The translations under genes were made by a program, and so were the position numbers. Of a DNA stretch of 64,000 bases, positions 11,505 through 21,999 are shown in pieces. The stretch's first letter is position 1. Each line of letters starts with the position of its first letter. The notes beneath the pieces are model-generated. The model was not told where the DNA came from. It saw only the letters and a list, made by a program, of their open reading frames with translations, and ran no database searches. Source of the DNA: Siphonodentalium dalli (Eukaryota; Mollusca; Scaphopoda; Gadilida; Siphonodentaliidae). Location: the NCBI GenBank assembly GCA_032622095.1, contig CP136065.1, positions 39,807,503 to 39,871,502 on the forward strand, given 5' to 3'.

Positions 11505-11560
11505 AAGTTCCCTGTCAGAACGGGTCAGAACATCAAATAGTTCCAAGGTTTTGTAATAAT
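11505..11560. repeat. Short dispersed repeat shared with 25565-25625
   Basis: TTATAAAGTTCCCTGTCA, followed by 'aatagttccaaggttttgta', matches TTATAAGGTTCCCTGTCA, followed by 'aaaagttcctaggttttgta', at 25568. Confidence 0.55.
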
Positions 11561-11563
11561 GCA

Positions 11564-11950
11564 TATGTGACCCGCCATATCAAATCCAGTCGGAAGTCGG
11601 GATTTTTTTTACCCTGTGCCAATGCATTCTCTTATATATGCGAGTCAACCATAGGTCGCCTCGCATATATATAAGAGAATGCATTGGCCTAACAATTTTT
11701 TATCATTTTTTAAAAATAAATGTTTCCTACAATTTTTAGGACATAAAATAAAAAACATCCATTACCCTGCAGCGAGCCCCACACATATATAGAAGCATAT
11801 AGAAGAGTGTCGTCTGCTCATGTTTGTCTGGGGCTCTGTATGGGTGAAATTATAAAAATGTTAAAGAATACAAGAAAAAATTATTAAAATTGTAAACAAT
11901 TGTTAGGCCAATGCATTCTCATATATAAGAGAATGCATTGGCACAGTGTA
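11564..11950. mobile_element. Class A cassette MITE, right end lost, second cassette collapsed
   Basis: The left terminus TATGTGACCCGCC and first cassette (11618-11688) are intact. The spacer is in the opposite orientation to the 1335 copy. The second cassette (11907-11942) is only 36 bp because its centre is missing, leaving GCCAATGCATTCTC joined to ATATATAAGAGAATGC. After GGCACAGTGTAAC the outer right terminal repeat is absent. Confidence 0.8.
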
Positions 11951-12129
11951 ACAAATTCATGACAGTTTCTATATATGGTGCATTATATTGTGTTCTCGAA
12001 AACCGTCATATCGGTTGGTGTGAAGTTTGACCTGTTCAACGGAGATAGATACTTTAGCAGACAAACTGAAAATTACAGTCACGTACACACGTGCATGTAA
12101 TATGACTAAGTTTCAACCAGCATGTAATT

Positions 12130-12410
12130 TTCCATGACTTGAACAGGGACGTGGCGACAGGGGATGTTTCATGTACCCCAACAGTTGGAATTGTTCGCAT
12201 AGTATACATGTAGTTTGATTCTCCGTGCACCCATGCAGTATATATTAGCGGGAAATTTGTTCAAACTTTTGGACTGAAAATTTAGTCTGAAATGCCCATC
12301 AGTTTGATAATTCCGAACAATCATGTTTTTTTTTTTAAATATACAACAGTTGGAAAGCTGATATACCAGTTTATTATAGCAAAAAGTATTGTATTTCCTA
12401 AAACTTTAAC
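12130..12410. repeat. Copy of the CAGGGACGTGG / GTTGGAA repeat
   Basis: 'aacagggacgtggcgacagg' resembles the left end of the element at 4338, and 'acagttggaattg' and 'caacagttggaaag' belong to the same interior motif set. Confidence 0.4.
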
Positions 12411-12411
12411 A

Positions 12412-12675
12412 TTAAGGCCTGGTCTTGGGATATTCTTCCTGAATATTTGCGAAACCCCTGTGCCAATGCATTCACTTATATATGCGAGTCTCCCATATGG
12501 TGCATCGCATATATAAGAGAATGCAATGGCCTAACAATATGTATCTTGATCTTGTAAGTCAGTGCATTCTATTATATATGCGAGGCTCTCAATGGGAAAC
12601 TCGCATATATAAGAATATGAACTGGCATATGTTTTTAAATGCTGCACCAGAGCAGATCCCTTCGTGAAAGGGTTT
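12412..12675. mobile_element. Class C cassette MITE, old copy
   Basis: The left end is decayed (ttaaggcctggtcttggg, then attcttcctgaatatttgcg, matching 17225). Two cassettes follow at 12462-12530 and 12558-12626, spaced by about 27 bp. The right end has 'aaatgctgcaccagagcag' and stops at AAAGGGTTTA. It lies in the reverse sense relative to the 939 copy. Confidence 0.7.
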
Positions 12676-12915
12676 ATGCTGAAAACATAAAGGGTTTATG
12701 CTGAAAACATGGACACCTGTTAGCCGCGCCCCTGGCCTTAAAACATTTAGACTTGTCAAAGACCTACATCAGCAGGACCTATCAACATCCCAGCGGAACA
12801 AGTTATGCTCAGTTTGTAGAGTCGACATAATATCAGAATGTGAAAAGACTGCACTGTAAAGGCTGTACGTTAAAACCGACTGCACTGCACAGGCTGTACG
12901 TTAAAAAAACTGCGC
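12661..12915. repeat. Two small tandem duplications
   Basis: 'aaagggtttatgctgaaaac' occurs twice at about 12667-12709. 'gactgcact', then 'aggctgtacgttaaaa', occurs twice at about 12846-12907. These are local slippage or replication duplications. Confidence 0.6.
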
Positions 12916-13070
12916 TGGGTTACTTCCCTTCGGACGCCTCAATCGACATGCCTCGTTAATAAGGAACGAACGATGTTTCAGATAATGCATGCTGCGGATT
13001 CGAAGCATGCGCGTTGTGACTTTCAAAGGTGATATACGTGTCGGTGCATGTTGAAACACACCAGGCGCCA

Positions 13071-13534
13071 TATGTGATCCGCCATATCAAATCCAGTCGT
13101 AAGTCGGGATTTGTTTTACCCTGTGCCAATGCATTCTATTATATATGCGAGTCGACCATAGGTCGCCTCGCATATATAAGAGATTGCATTGTCCTAACAA
13201 TTTTTTATCATTTTTTTTAAATAAATGTTTCCTACAATTTTTAGGACATAAAATAAAAATCATCCATTACCCTGCAGCGAGCCCTACACATATATAGAAG
13301 CATATAGAAGAGTGTCGTCTGCTCATGTTTGTCTGGGGCTCTGTATGGGTGAAATTATAAAATTGTTAAAGAATACAAGAAAAAATTATTATAATTGTAA
13401 ACAATTGTTAGGCCAATGCATTCTCTTATATATGCGAGGCGATCTATGGTCGACTCGCATATATAAGAGAATGCATTGGCACAGGGTAAAAAAAATACCG
13501 ACTTACGACTGGATTTGATATGGCGGGTCACATA
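13071..13534. mobile_element. Class A cassette MITE, complete
   Basis: Ends are TATGTGATCCGCC and GGCGGGTCACATA. Cassettes lie at 13125-13193 and 13413-13480. The spacer has the orientation of the 11564 copy (catgtttgtctggggctctg reading on the plus strand). Length of 464 bp equals the 1335 copy, so the family is of uniform size when uninterrupted. Confidence 0.85.
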
Positions 13535-14885
13535 TCAGGAACGCAAACAAGTGTGGGAGCATCGCCACACACCCGTATACAGCAACATGATTCATGATAT
13601 ATACATGGCTTCATACAATCCTCACATAAATATATATACTACCACATATGTATGATACCGTTTCTTTGTCATGTCGATTTACCAGTGCATAAATTAGATA
13701 GGCCTATACAGGGGGATTACTACTACTCTTTTTCGTATTACGCAGTCGTTCGTAGCTAAAGCAAAGCGTTTTGAAGAAACTCATGTATGATATTATGGTA
13801 TATTTCGTCAATCACCGAACTCAATTCATTTGTCTAAAACATCAACCCAGACCCGTATCTTGAATAGAAACAGCTTTTATTGGAACTTCAAATTTTCACG
13901 ATTATATCGGGGTTTCATCAACGCTTTATATGGTCCCATATTGCGTTATGTTCTTCATCAATCACGTCACTGGGGGTTCACATGGCAACGCATGGCATTG
14001 CACGGTGTAACTGACAGATCATTCTTCTTAGATCAGATGCTTAAACTCGACAATCACTCATTTAATAATAATTGGTGTCCCATGAGGTATATCTGGAGTA
14101 AAATGAACTTTCAGGCCTCTCAATAACGATGTAGACATACCCAGAGGATACGAATTATGTGCTAAACTAAGAATGACATTTGGAGCAATTTTCAGCAGTA
14201 AGCATATATACACACGTAATGATAGTATTCCATGGGGGACTATATATCTTCGAGAATCCTACGCAGTGAGGCTTACGTAAGTTTCGTGGAATCACCAGAG
14301 GATTTATATAACTGAATTATTTTTGGGCTCCTCCATTCTCATTTATGGTAGCATTACGCAATAGCACGTTCTGGCGTATTCTTGAAATTCGATTTCAGAC
14401 GATTCAATGAAGTATTGGGTAATGACATTCCCAGTCGTCGAGATAATTAATTGCGTGTTGAAGAAACGCGTTTTATGTCTGTTCAATGGCCTCATTTTGC
14501 CACCACTACGAACGCACACCCTGTAAGGGGCATCATGACTGCATGTAGGGGCCAACCTAGAGGGAGTTTATGGAGGTATCTTATTTCAGAATAATATCAC
14601 TTCCCCCACTTGGCTAGCCATCGAGAAGGGTCTTGTCTCTGATATTCCAGGATGTATACGTATGTATGTCCGCATAAAAGCAACAATGAATATTAAGTAG
14701 AATTCTTGAAGCATGTTTACTATGTTAGATGCTTATACATTGGATCTATAGTATTAAATAATACTTATAGGATCATAACAATAGTGATCTGGTTTCAACT
14801 AAATTTCAGCCTGCATGACTTCTCACCGTTAATAGGCTAATAGCCATACACAAATGTAAATAAATAACAACAAATAATATTTAAT
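13535..14885. other. No gene recognised
   Basis: Low-complexity T/A-rich patches surround short frames. The plus-strand frame 13830-14126 (98 codons) has no recognisable domain and no sign of splicing context. Confidence 0.4.
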
Positions 14886-14889
14886 AAAT

Positions 14890-15000
14890 GAATGTAGTGG
14901 GTGTGTGTTATTGAAGCGGTTCACACAGTGTGCCCCAACGAACACAGCGCCGTATCCCATAATAACGCACACACACACATATACCCACTATGTTAATTTA
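14890..15000. repeat. Dispersed repeat with GTAGTGGGTGT ends, copy 1
   Basis: 'aatgtagtgggtgtgtgttatt' at the left pairs with the inverted 'taataacgcacacac...acccacta' at the right. A related copy lies at 34628-34765 and shares 'gtagtgggtgt.tta', 'ttcacacaatatgcc' and 'cgccccatac'. Probably a small foldback MITE. Confidence 0.55.
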
Positions 15001-15044
15001 TTATATTTATATAGATTTTTGATGAATTATTCCCATAAAAAGCT

Positions 15045-15585
15045 GAATGCGCTGGCCAGAAATTTACTTTTGCCAAATATTTTGCCAAATGAAAATAATT
15101 TTTGCCAAGTGCTGTTAGAAGTTGCCAAATGCTATCAGTCTCTACAACATTGTGTCTTTTATTTTGATTATTTCGACAAGCGCTGCTTGAGCGACCTCTA
15201 TACTTGGGTTTACCAGAGAACAATAAACCAATGGCATAACAATGAAATTGCACAAGGGTTTCTTTATCAGAAAGGCACATCGAAACAAAATTGATTAGCT
15301 AGGTAAACACCACCACCAGCCATACTAGCAAACCCTCCACCCCTAAGCTTACTAATGATATCAGGTTAACTGCATCTTGATAGAGGTGTTAATTTTTCAT
15401 AACCTAATAAACCACCACCAATAATACCATTAATGAAAGAGTTTCCTGAAATGAGTGGTATTGGTTGACAAATATTATTAAACTTTCTTGAGGAATCAAA
15501 CTTTTTGTCAAATGAAAATATTTTTTGCCAAATGTGAATTATTTTAACCATTGGCAAATTTGGCAAGTGGCAGCGCGAACCCTGG
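15045..15585. mobile_element. Possible hAT-like remnant with TTTTGCCAAAT subterminal motifs
   Basis: The right edge reads TTTGGCAAGTGGCAGCGCGAACCCTG on the plus strand, that is, a CAGGGTTCGCGCTGCCAC terminus inverted. The left edge has GCGCTGGCCAG, then TTTTGCCAAATATTTTGCC. Several TTTTGCCAAAT-like motifs cluster near both edges, as subterminal repeats do in hAT elements. The left CAGGG end is decayed and no 8-bp duplication was found. Confidence 0.4.
15366..15566 (-). pseudogene. Unidentified glycine-rich frame, possibly a decayed element gene
   Basis: A 66-codon minus-strand frame ends in GNSFINGIIGGGLLGYEKL and a few more residues before a stop at 15366. The same phase stays open for about 34 codons after that stop, with another glycine-rich segment around GGGFASMAGGGVY. 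This looks more like protein than random DNA, but I cannot name the family. It sits inside the putative hAT-like remnant. Confidence 0.25.
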
Positions 15586-15725
15586 TTATATAGTGTAGTT
15601 ATATAGTGTGTGGTTATATAGTGTGGTTATATAGTGTGGATAGGGGATATAATGCTTATATATAGTGTGGTTATATAGTGTGGATAGGGGATATAATGCT
15701 TATATATAGTGTGGTTTTATTGTGT
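15586..15725. repeat. Tandem array of GGTTATATAGTGT
   Basis: Short units (ggttatatagtgt) and a longer unit containing 'ggataggggatataatgctt' (two copies at about 15637 and 15693) alternate. It is a local minisatellite. Confidence 0.85.
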
Positions 15726-15952
15726 GAATGTATATTTTCCGCACACAATGCGCCATGCACCTTTCCAACTGAGCCATGGATATTCCGACTCGATGTGGTC
15801 GATACATAGTGATGAGAAACGGTCATGACAGTTACTGCATTACGGATAAAGATCGATTGAGATGAGGTGGGCCAGGATCAGCCGGCTGATTTCATATGTC
15901 GGCAGTAAATCGTTCCAGACATCCAAGCCTGAGTTAAGTGTGCATATCATTT

Positions 15953-16606
15953 GCAGAATGAGGTCCCCAGAGGGTGAACTTAGTGATGCTATCCCGCACA
16001 GCGGGCTAGCATAACCAAATTCACCCTATGGGGACCCCATTCTGCATAGCCTCATCTTCTATGGAGACATAGACTCAGACTGAAGTTCCCAAATGGTGAA
16101 TATTGTGATGTGCACCCATTGGAAATCTCAATTATGCAATATGTCGTCTGCCAATTTGAGGATATAAAGAAACTAAACTAAAAAAGAAATATAATCTATG
16201 TGAAGAAGTTTCTATAGTAATTTGATAATAAAGAAACTTTCCAGAGAAGATGAGGCCTAAGCAGAGTGAGGTCCACAGAGGGTGAACTTAGTGATGCTAT
16301 CCCGCACAGCGGGCTAGCATAACCAAATTCACCATATGGGGACCTCATTCTGCATAGCCTCATCTTCTATGGGGACATAGACTCAGATTGAAGTTCCCAA
16401 ATGGTGAATATTGTGATGTGCACCTATTGGGAATCTCAATTATGCAATATGTCGTCTGCCAATTTGAGGATATAAAGAAACTAAACTAAAAAGAAATATA
16501 ATATATGTGAAGAAGTTTCTATAGTAATTTGATAATAAAGAAACTTTCCAGAGAAGATGATGCCTAAGCAGAATGAGGTCCCCAGAGGGTGAATTTAGTG
16601 ATGATA
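15953..16606. repeat. 307-308-bp tandem duplication with strong internal hairpins
   Basis: GCAGAATGAGGTCC starts at 15953, recurs as GCAGAGTGAGGTCC at 16261, and starts a partial third copy at 16568. Each unit opens with a hairpin of about 93 bp: gcagaatgaggtccccag pairs with tggggaccccattctgc, and inner arms ATGCTATCCCGC and GCGGGCTAGCAT close a short loop. The third copy stops at about 16606, just before a class C MITE fragment. Confidence 0.9.
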
Positions 16607-16617
16607 ACAATATTTAC

Positions 16618-16745
16618 ATTGACATTGTAAGCCAGCGTATTCTCTTATATGTGTGAGGCTCCCTATGTGAGACTCGCATATATAAGATAATGCATGGCAC
16701 ATGGTCTTTAATGCTGCACCAGTGCAGCTCCCATGAATGGGTTAA
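16618..16745. mobile_element. Class C cassette MITE, right half only
   Basis: It starts in the spacer (acattgtaagcc), has one cassette at 16631-16698, then 'tctttaatgctgcaccagtg' and an AATGGGTTAA end at 16745. The left cassette and terminus are missing. Confidence 0.75.
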
Positions 16746-17200
16746 TATTTCGAATCACTTCGATCCATTGAAAATCACGCGTGCTTCTGGTTGAATGATA
16801 ATGGTTACAGTTCCGGTCATAGCTCGAGCGCTAAGTGCGTTTTAACTCTCGATTGTTATTGATCGAAGGGGCCGGTGAGGTAATACCATCCCAAAATCCA
16901 CGAAATTCAGACCACAACGAGCTCATTCACATCTCGAGCGGTATAATAACACGCCGACTTCGCGAGTGGTGCCTTCTCACAATACCCCTCGTTAGAAAGT
17001 TCACAACAATATCCCTCCTTCCCTTCAAGCGCGGTTCTGTTTGCGTTCTGTTATAAGAAGAGCACATTGTAATTTCAAGCAAATACTCAAAACCACATTA
17101 TCGCGAAGCTGGGAGAACAGGAAATCCGATTTCATCCTATTGAATCGTGTTAATAGTACATCGGACATTTGGTTTATTCTCAAATGTCGTGGCTTGTAAT
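16746..17200. other. No gene recognised
   Basis: Short frames only. The one at 16835-17056 carries no identifiable motif. Confidence 0.4.
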
Positions 17201-17467
17201 TTAACTCTTCCTTGACTGGAGCTTCCTGAAATTTTGCGAAAACCCTGTGTCAATGCATTCTCTTATATATATGCGAGTCTCCGATATATAGGGAGCCTCG
17301 CACATATAAGAGAATACATTTTCCTAAAAATAATTACCTTGTAAGCCAGTGCATTCTCATATATATGAGATGCTCCTTCTGGGAGACTGGCTCGCATATA
17401 TAAGAGAATTCACCGGCACGTGATCTTTAATGCTGCACCAGCGCAGCTCATGTCATCAACGGGTTAA
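17201..17467. mobile_element. Class C cassette MITE, complete, TTAA on both sides
   Basis: TTAA at 17201-17204, then ctcttccttgactggagctt. Cassettes lie at 17249-17323 and 17345-17417. The right part is 'ctttaatgctgcaccagcgc', ending CAACGGGTTAA at 17467. It is in the reverse sense relative to the 939 copy. The cassette centres here are CTCC...GGGAG rather than CGACC...GGTCG. Confidence 0.85.
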
Positions 17468-17639
17468 CGTATTCATTCTTCGGAATATCGATGCAATATT
17501 TAGTGAATTGTATATACTTGTTAAAATATCAATATACATGTAGTTGATATTTGTCCTGGGTGTTTCGGTGGAAGTTTTCAAACGTCACATTCGTATTGCT
17601 TTGACGCTTTGTCGCTCGTTTGCACTTGACTATACCTTT

Positions 17640-17785
17640 ACTCGATGAACATAGTGTGATGTCAGCGAATTTAATTGAATCGTCATTGTTGAAACCGAAA
17701 CACTGTGATCACATCGGATAGATAAATATTATCTTATTGTCACAATGTCGGGTAGTTTAACGTGTTATACCCAGGTACAGGGTAA
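17640..17785 (-). repeat. Dispersed repeat family F, copy 1
   Basis: It shares, inverted, the order 'gttgaaacc(g)gaa', 'tgatc.catcgga', 'aaatattat.ttttg..gcaatg.cgggt.gttta' and 'atacccagg' with 57940-58090, 50935-51040 and 54465-54605. Class unknown. Confidence 0.4.
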
Positions 17786-17790
17786 CGAAT

Positions 17791-18734
17791 CTATTACTAA
17801 ATGAACATGTCAATATGACATCTCCGGATGAAGTATCAATGGTACCTTATAGTTGCATCGAGAAAGACCCGATATAGCCATGCAACTGCAACACAAAGAA
17901 ACAAAATATGAATATGAGAGATCACTTACGAGTCTCGCCATTAAGAAGCCATCGATCACCGTCGCCACATTTCGGGAAAGCTATCTGTGTGTGGAGCCTT
18001 CTCACTAAATATGTCGCCGACCCGAGACGGAAACCCCGTGTGGTTTATCCGATATGTCTGCAGAGAGCTGGGTGTCCCTCGGGATGGGTGAACACATGCG
18101 ATCTAATAGCATCGACGGTAGGAACATGGCAATGTTTTCAGTGTGATAGAAGACTGTCGCATATGATCGATATCATGTCATGCCACCTATGCCCACGTCT
18201 ACGAACTGCATTGAGGTGAAGTGATTTCGAGACGGATTAACTCCCTTTGGGAGTTCTAAAAGACAATCGAATAGCACAGTAATCCTATCTTCAGTGTTGA
18301 TGTCAGCGCAAAATTGATCACTCTCATAAATTCGTGTGTACTTCACACAACACAAACACGATTGCAATCCGTGGCAGTAGCATGTTGCCAACAGTTTTTG
18401 TACCACAAAACAATATCCTAACCATCAACACTGTCAATACCACCACAACTAACAACAACATCACAACCAACTATTCCATCGCAGCCACCACGCTACTACA
18501 GCGACCATCAAAGGCACGGGCGGCGATCGTTGCAGATATATTTATATTTGTTCAAATCCCCATCAACAAAAGGAACACCAAAATATATACAGTTCCGCTC
18601 ATATGCCAGACATAATAAGCGCGTAAATAGTATATTGTCGATGGTGTACGTAAACAAGAGACTGCTCGTGTTACAGAAGTAGTTGTGCTTCTGTTTACAT
18701 AATAAAGCGCAATTTTATCGGTTAATCACACCAA
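17791..18734. other. No gene recognised; short Thr/Asn-rich frame
   Basis: The plus-strand frame 18334-18615 is rich in Thr and Asn (ACC and AAC codons). It looks like a minor version of the C/A-rich satellite at 25.9 kb. The frame 17908-18219 has six scattered cysteines but no zinc-binding spacing that I can match. Confidence 0.4.
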
Positions 18735-18805
18735 AATTATATAAACGCTCTTTATTATTTCCATATAAGGAAAACAGTAACAAATAACTCTCTTTATGTT
18801 TACCA
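18735..18805. repeat. CGCTCTTTATT motif pair, inverted copy
   Basis: AAACGCTCTTTATTATTTCC and, about 45 bp on, AACTCTCTTTATGTTTACCA reproduce, inverted, the pair at 5785-5840, including the neighbouring 'ccatatc.gg'. Confidence 0.55.
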
Positions 18806-19702
18806 TATCCGGATCTAAACAAAAGCCAGGAAACGTAACGTTTTTTGCTTTTGTTTACATAACAAAGGAAAACATTTGACAATAACATACTGTTCGTGCC
18901 ATATTTCTGATTGGTATAAGAACAAGGCCTGTCTACATTTTAATTTTCCTTCTGTTTATGGCGGTTTTTGAAGGAGGTGAATATTTTAACAGCATACCCA
19001 CCGCCAACACCGCCCGTATCGTCAACCACGGCACCAACATCTAACGCATTCACTATCATGAGTATCAACAGCACCATGGACAATTTGCACTGTGAGGCAT
19101 CGAAAGAGACAGTCTTCTAGATTTCGGTATCTTTCACACTTAACTCGGATGAGATAATATACGATTGGTTGTTTAGCGTAACGATATGGGCGTCACCATA
19201 CACCATAGTAACGCGTGAAACGACTCGACATTATTGCAATAGGATATTTATATTCCAGAACAGTAAATGCTATTAAAACAATAATGATAAAATGAAAGTC
19301 GCTGATTTAAAAACATATCAATCGATCAAAGGTCTACCAAAGTGGAAACGAGCGTCAAGACAATGTAATTATGAAAAAAAGACCTGACGCGTATCGCATA
19401 TCGTTTCGCCGTGTGAAGGCTCAATGCAAACATAAACCGGTTAACGCTAAACGGATATCCGATCAGCTAAACGTATGTCTGCACATGTGATTAGGGCCTT
19501 AGGGTCAATTGTCACTTTTTATTCTGAGTGTTTATTGAATTAACCCTTATATACTAAATGGATTCTCCTATTCAGTTATAAAAATATACATTGGAAGTGT
19601 CTATTATTCATCTCGAGGGGGGGGGGGGGGTGCACAAATGACAGTAACTAAAAGTGCCTAAGAAGTCTTATTTATTGGAAGGAAAAGCTAGATAATAAGT
19701 TT
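18806..19702. other. No gene recognised; G-run and possible family F downstream part
   Basis: A run of 13 G lies at about 19618. 'agtggaaacgagcg' (19338) and 'gctaaacggatatccgatcagctaaac' (split match, near 19446) correspond to 51090-51180, suggesting an old copy of the same repeat. Confidence 0.4.
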
Positions 19703-19851
19703 AACATTTGTTGATGGCAACATTTAATCGCAATCTACTGAGTTTCACTTTAAAGTTGTTAATTCGTCGGTACTATCACATTGCGTCGGGTTACGTTTTG
19801 ATAAATCTCGTTTCGTGTCACTTGAGATTCGTATCTACTCGTCAATGAGAT

Positions 19852-19938
19852 TAGTATAGAAAGGGTTAATTCTAGTGGTTTAGTATAGAAAGGGTTAATT
19901 CTAGTGGTTTAGTATAGAAAGGGTTAATTCTAGTGGTT
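19852..19938. repeat. 29-bp unit in three tandem copies
   Basis: 'agtatagaaagggttaattc', then 'tagtggttt', repeats three times with no mismatch. Each unit includes AAAGGGTTAA, the terminal sequence of the TTAA MITEs in this window. Confidence 0.92.
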
Positions 19939-20404
19939 TTGGGGGAGATTTTGTGAAACATGCGATAATAGTCCCTTTAAAAATGTTCAGATGTATATCA
20001 ATCTGGGACGGATTGCCTGGAAATGTATACCATTTTGTGATAATAACGTAGTCATACTATACCCGAATTGCATACTTCTCATCCACGTGTGCGGCGAACT
20101 TTACACTAGTGGGCGGAGATCAATTCTTTGTTGAGTTATATCTCAAACATACTTGCAAGATCTTAAACGTCATCGCGATCATATGCTGCTATGAGTGCAG
20201 TCATATTCAATATAGATAAACGAATTCACGTGGCTATGTCTGCCTTGCAACTTCAAGTGGTAACTAAAACATCAAGATATTTATTTTATCTTTATTAGAG
20301 TGTTTTAATAGAATTGCGCGAGAGCCAAATGGAATGATCCTGTTCTAAATGACTTCAAACTTCCGTGAGATCAATCTGTACAGGTAAGAGCGCGTCAGTC
20401 ATAG

Positions 20405-20577
20405 AGTAATGCCCTAAATAATCGACTCCTTAACCACAGCAGAATTGTGGGTAACTTTTCAGGATTTAGTCGGAAATATGGCTTGTTGCCATTCATCGGA
20501 AAGCTCTCACTGACTAACCCTGAAAAGTTACCCATAATTCTGCTGTGATTAAGGAGTCGATTATTTAGGGCATTACT
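20405..20577. mobile_element. Foldback element, about 70-bp arms
   Basis: Left arm AGTAATGCCCTAAATAATCG... and right arm ...CGATTATTTAGGGCATTACT are almost exact inverses over about 68 bp, enclosing a loop of about 36 bp. One strand could form a long hairpin. No target duplication is obvious. Confidence 0.85.
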
Positions 20578-20839
20578 GTACTTACTTTCTGACTCTATAA
20601 CCGACTTGGTACCTGATTATTGATAAGTTCGACATTCTGTATTTAACGTGAGTTTTCCCTACAGCAATCGTGGATATCACAAGTTCACAAGTCCTTAAAA
20701 AGTGTTGGAAGTGGAATGTTTTGTCAGATTTGGTAACCATTTTCACAATACATCTATACTATTTATAGTATAGGTAAGTGCAATTCAGGAGACTCCGTTG
20801 ATAAACTTCGTCTGCTGATTAATAATGACAGTTTCTGAC

Positions 20840-21060
20840 AGAATGAAAATTTTTTCACGAGAGAAGTTTCACGTGGGTTTGTGTTTACAAATTAACCGGG
20901 AAACCGGATCACACCATTCAGCGAAATAGTCCTAGGATTCTATCAGCTTTTTTCGAACTTCAGGTATGAACTGATGAAAATTTTATGTGATACCTTTGGG
21001 GCTGACTATGATGGGCAATTTGTATAGCACTGTTCGATCTGTGTTTATACATGTGGGTAA
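20840..21060. repeat. Dispersed repeat E, diverged copy
   Basis: 'gtgttta', 'aaccggatcacaccattc', 'gaaatagt', 'actttcgaact' and 'aaattttatgtgatac' appear in the same order as in the fuller copies at 32310-32740 and 61184-61520. Confidence 0.45.
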
Positions 21061-21350
21061 AATGTAGTGTTATCGAGCCATTCATGGCAGATACAAAACC
21101 GTTGGTGGTGCGTATTGAATTCAATGTGAGTGATTTGACGATTCATTCAGCAGTTATTGGGTGCATCGTCCGCGCGTATGACTGCGCGCGCATCCGGGCG
21201 GACAGGATAGCAGCGATAATTCCTGATCGCGATTTACGAATCGAGTGACACGAAACGAGATCTATGAAACGCAACCCAACGCAGTGTTATAGTACGGACG
21301 AATTAACAACTTTAAAGTGAAACTGTGTAGAGTGCGATTAAATGATGCCA

Positions 21351-21570
21351 TTGCATGCTGGGCATTAGCGACTTATTGGCCGTTTATGTTATCTCATACG
21401 TTAGCTCTGTTGTCACGGTTTAAACAGGAACGTGATTTTCAATCAATGGGAAACTTCGCCCAAAGCAACCATGCATGCAGGCCGTATTTTAATGAATAAT
21501 AACGGCATATTATTTACGTATACTAGGCATATATCAAGTTTGATAGAATAGTTAGTCACAGACCTCAACA
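21351..21570. other. No gene recognised
   Basis: Short AT-rich linker between the inverted repeat and the class A MITE. Confidence 0.4.
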
Positions 21571-21999
21571 TATGTGACCCGCCATATCAAATCCAGTCGT
21601 AAGTCGGGATTGTTTTACCCTGTGCCAATGCATTCTCTTATATATGCGAGTCGACCATAGGTCGCCTCGCATATATAAGAGAATGCATTGGCCTAACAAT
21701 TTTTTACAATTTTAATAATTTGTTCTTGTATTCTTTAACAATTTTATAATTTCACCCATACAGAGCCCCAGACAAACATGAGCAGACGACACTCTTCTAG
21801 GTGCTTCTATATATGCGTGGGGCTCCCTGCAGGGTATAATGGATGTTTTTTTATTTTATGTCCTAAAAATTGTAAGAAACATTTATTTAAAAAACATGAT
21901 ACAAAATTGTTAGGCCAATGCATTCTCTTATATATGCGAGGCGACCTATGGTCGACTCGCATATATAAGAGAATGCATTGGCACAGGGTAAAAAAAAAT
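21571..21999. mobile_element. Class A cassette MITE, outer right end lost
   Basis: TATGTGACCCGCC begins the element. Cassettes lie at 21624-21692 and 21914-21982, with the spacer in the orientation of the 1335 copy. After GGCACAGGGTAAAAAAAA the sequence changes to unrelated DNA (tgcggcg), so the last 35 bp or so are missing. Confidence 0.82.

Larger units (their letters stand above)
19703..21350. repeat. Inverted repeat, arms 19703-19838 and 21226-21350
   Basis: The left arm contains 'actttaaagttgttaattcg' and 'tctcgtttcgtgtcact'. The right arm contains their inverses 'cgaattaacaactttaaagt' and 'agtgacacgaaacgaga', in mirrored order over about 130 bp with some substitutions. The arms flank the perfect-looking foldback at 20405-20577 and a copy of repeat E, so the whole may be one nested foldback element of about 1.65 kb. 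Confidence 0.75.

Noticed and set aside
13830-14126. 98-codon frame as a host exon
   Set aside because: No domain, no codon-usage signal visible by eye and no flanking coding segments.
17908-18219. 103-codon frame with several cysteines, possible zinc finger
   Set aside because: Cysteine and histidine spacing fits no zinc-finger class, and nothing nearby supports an exon.
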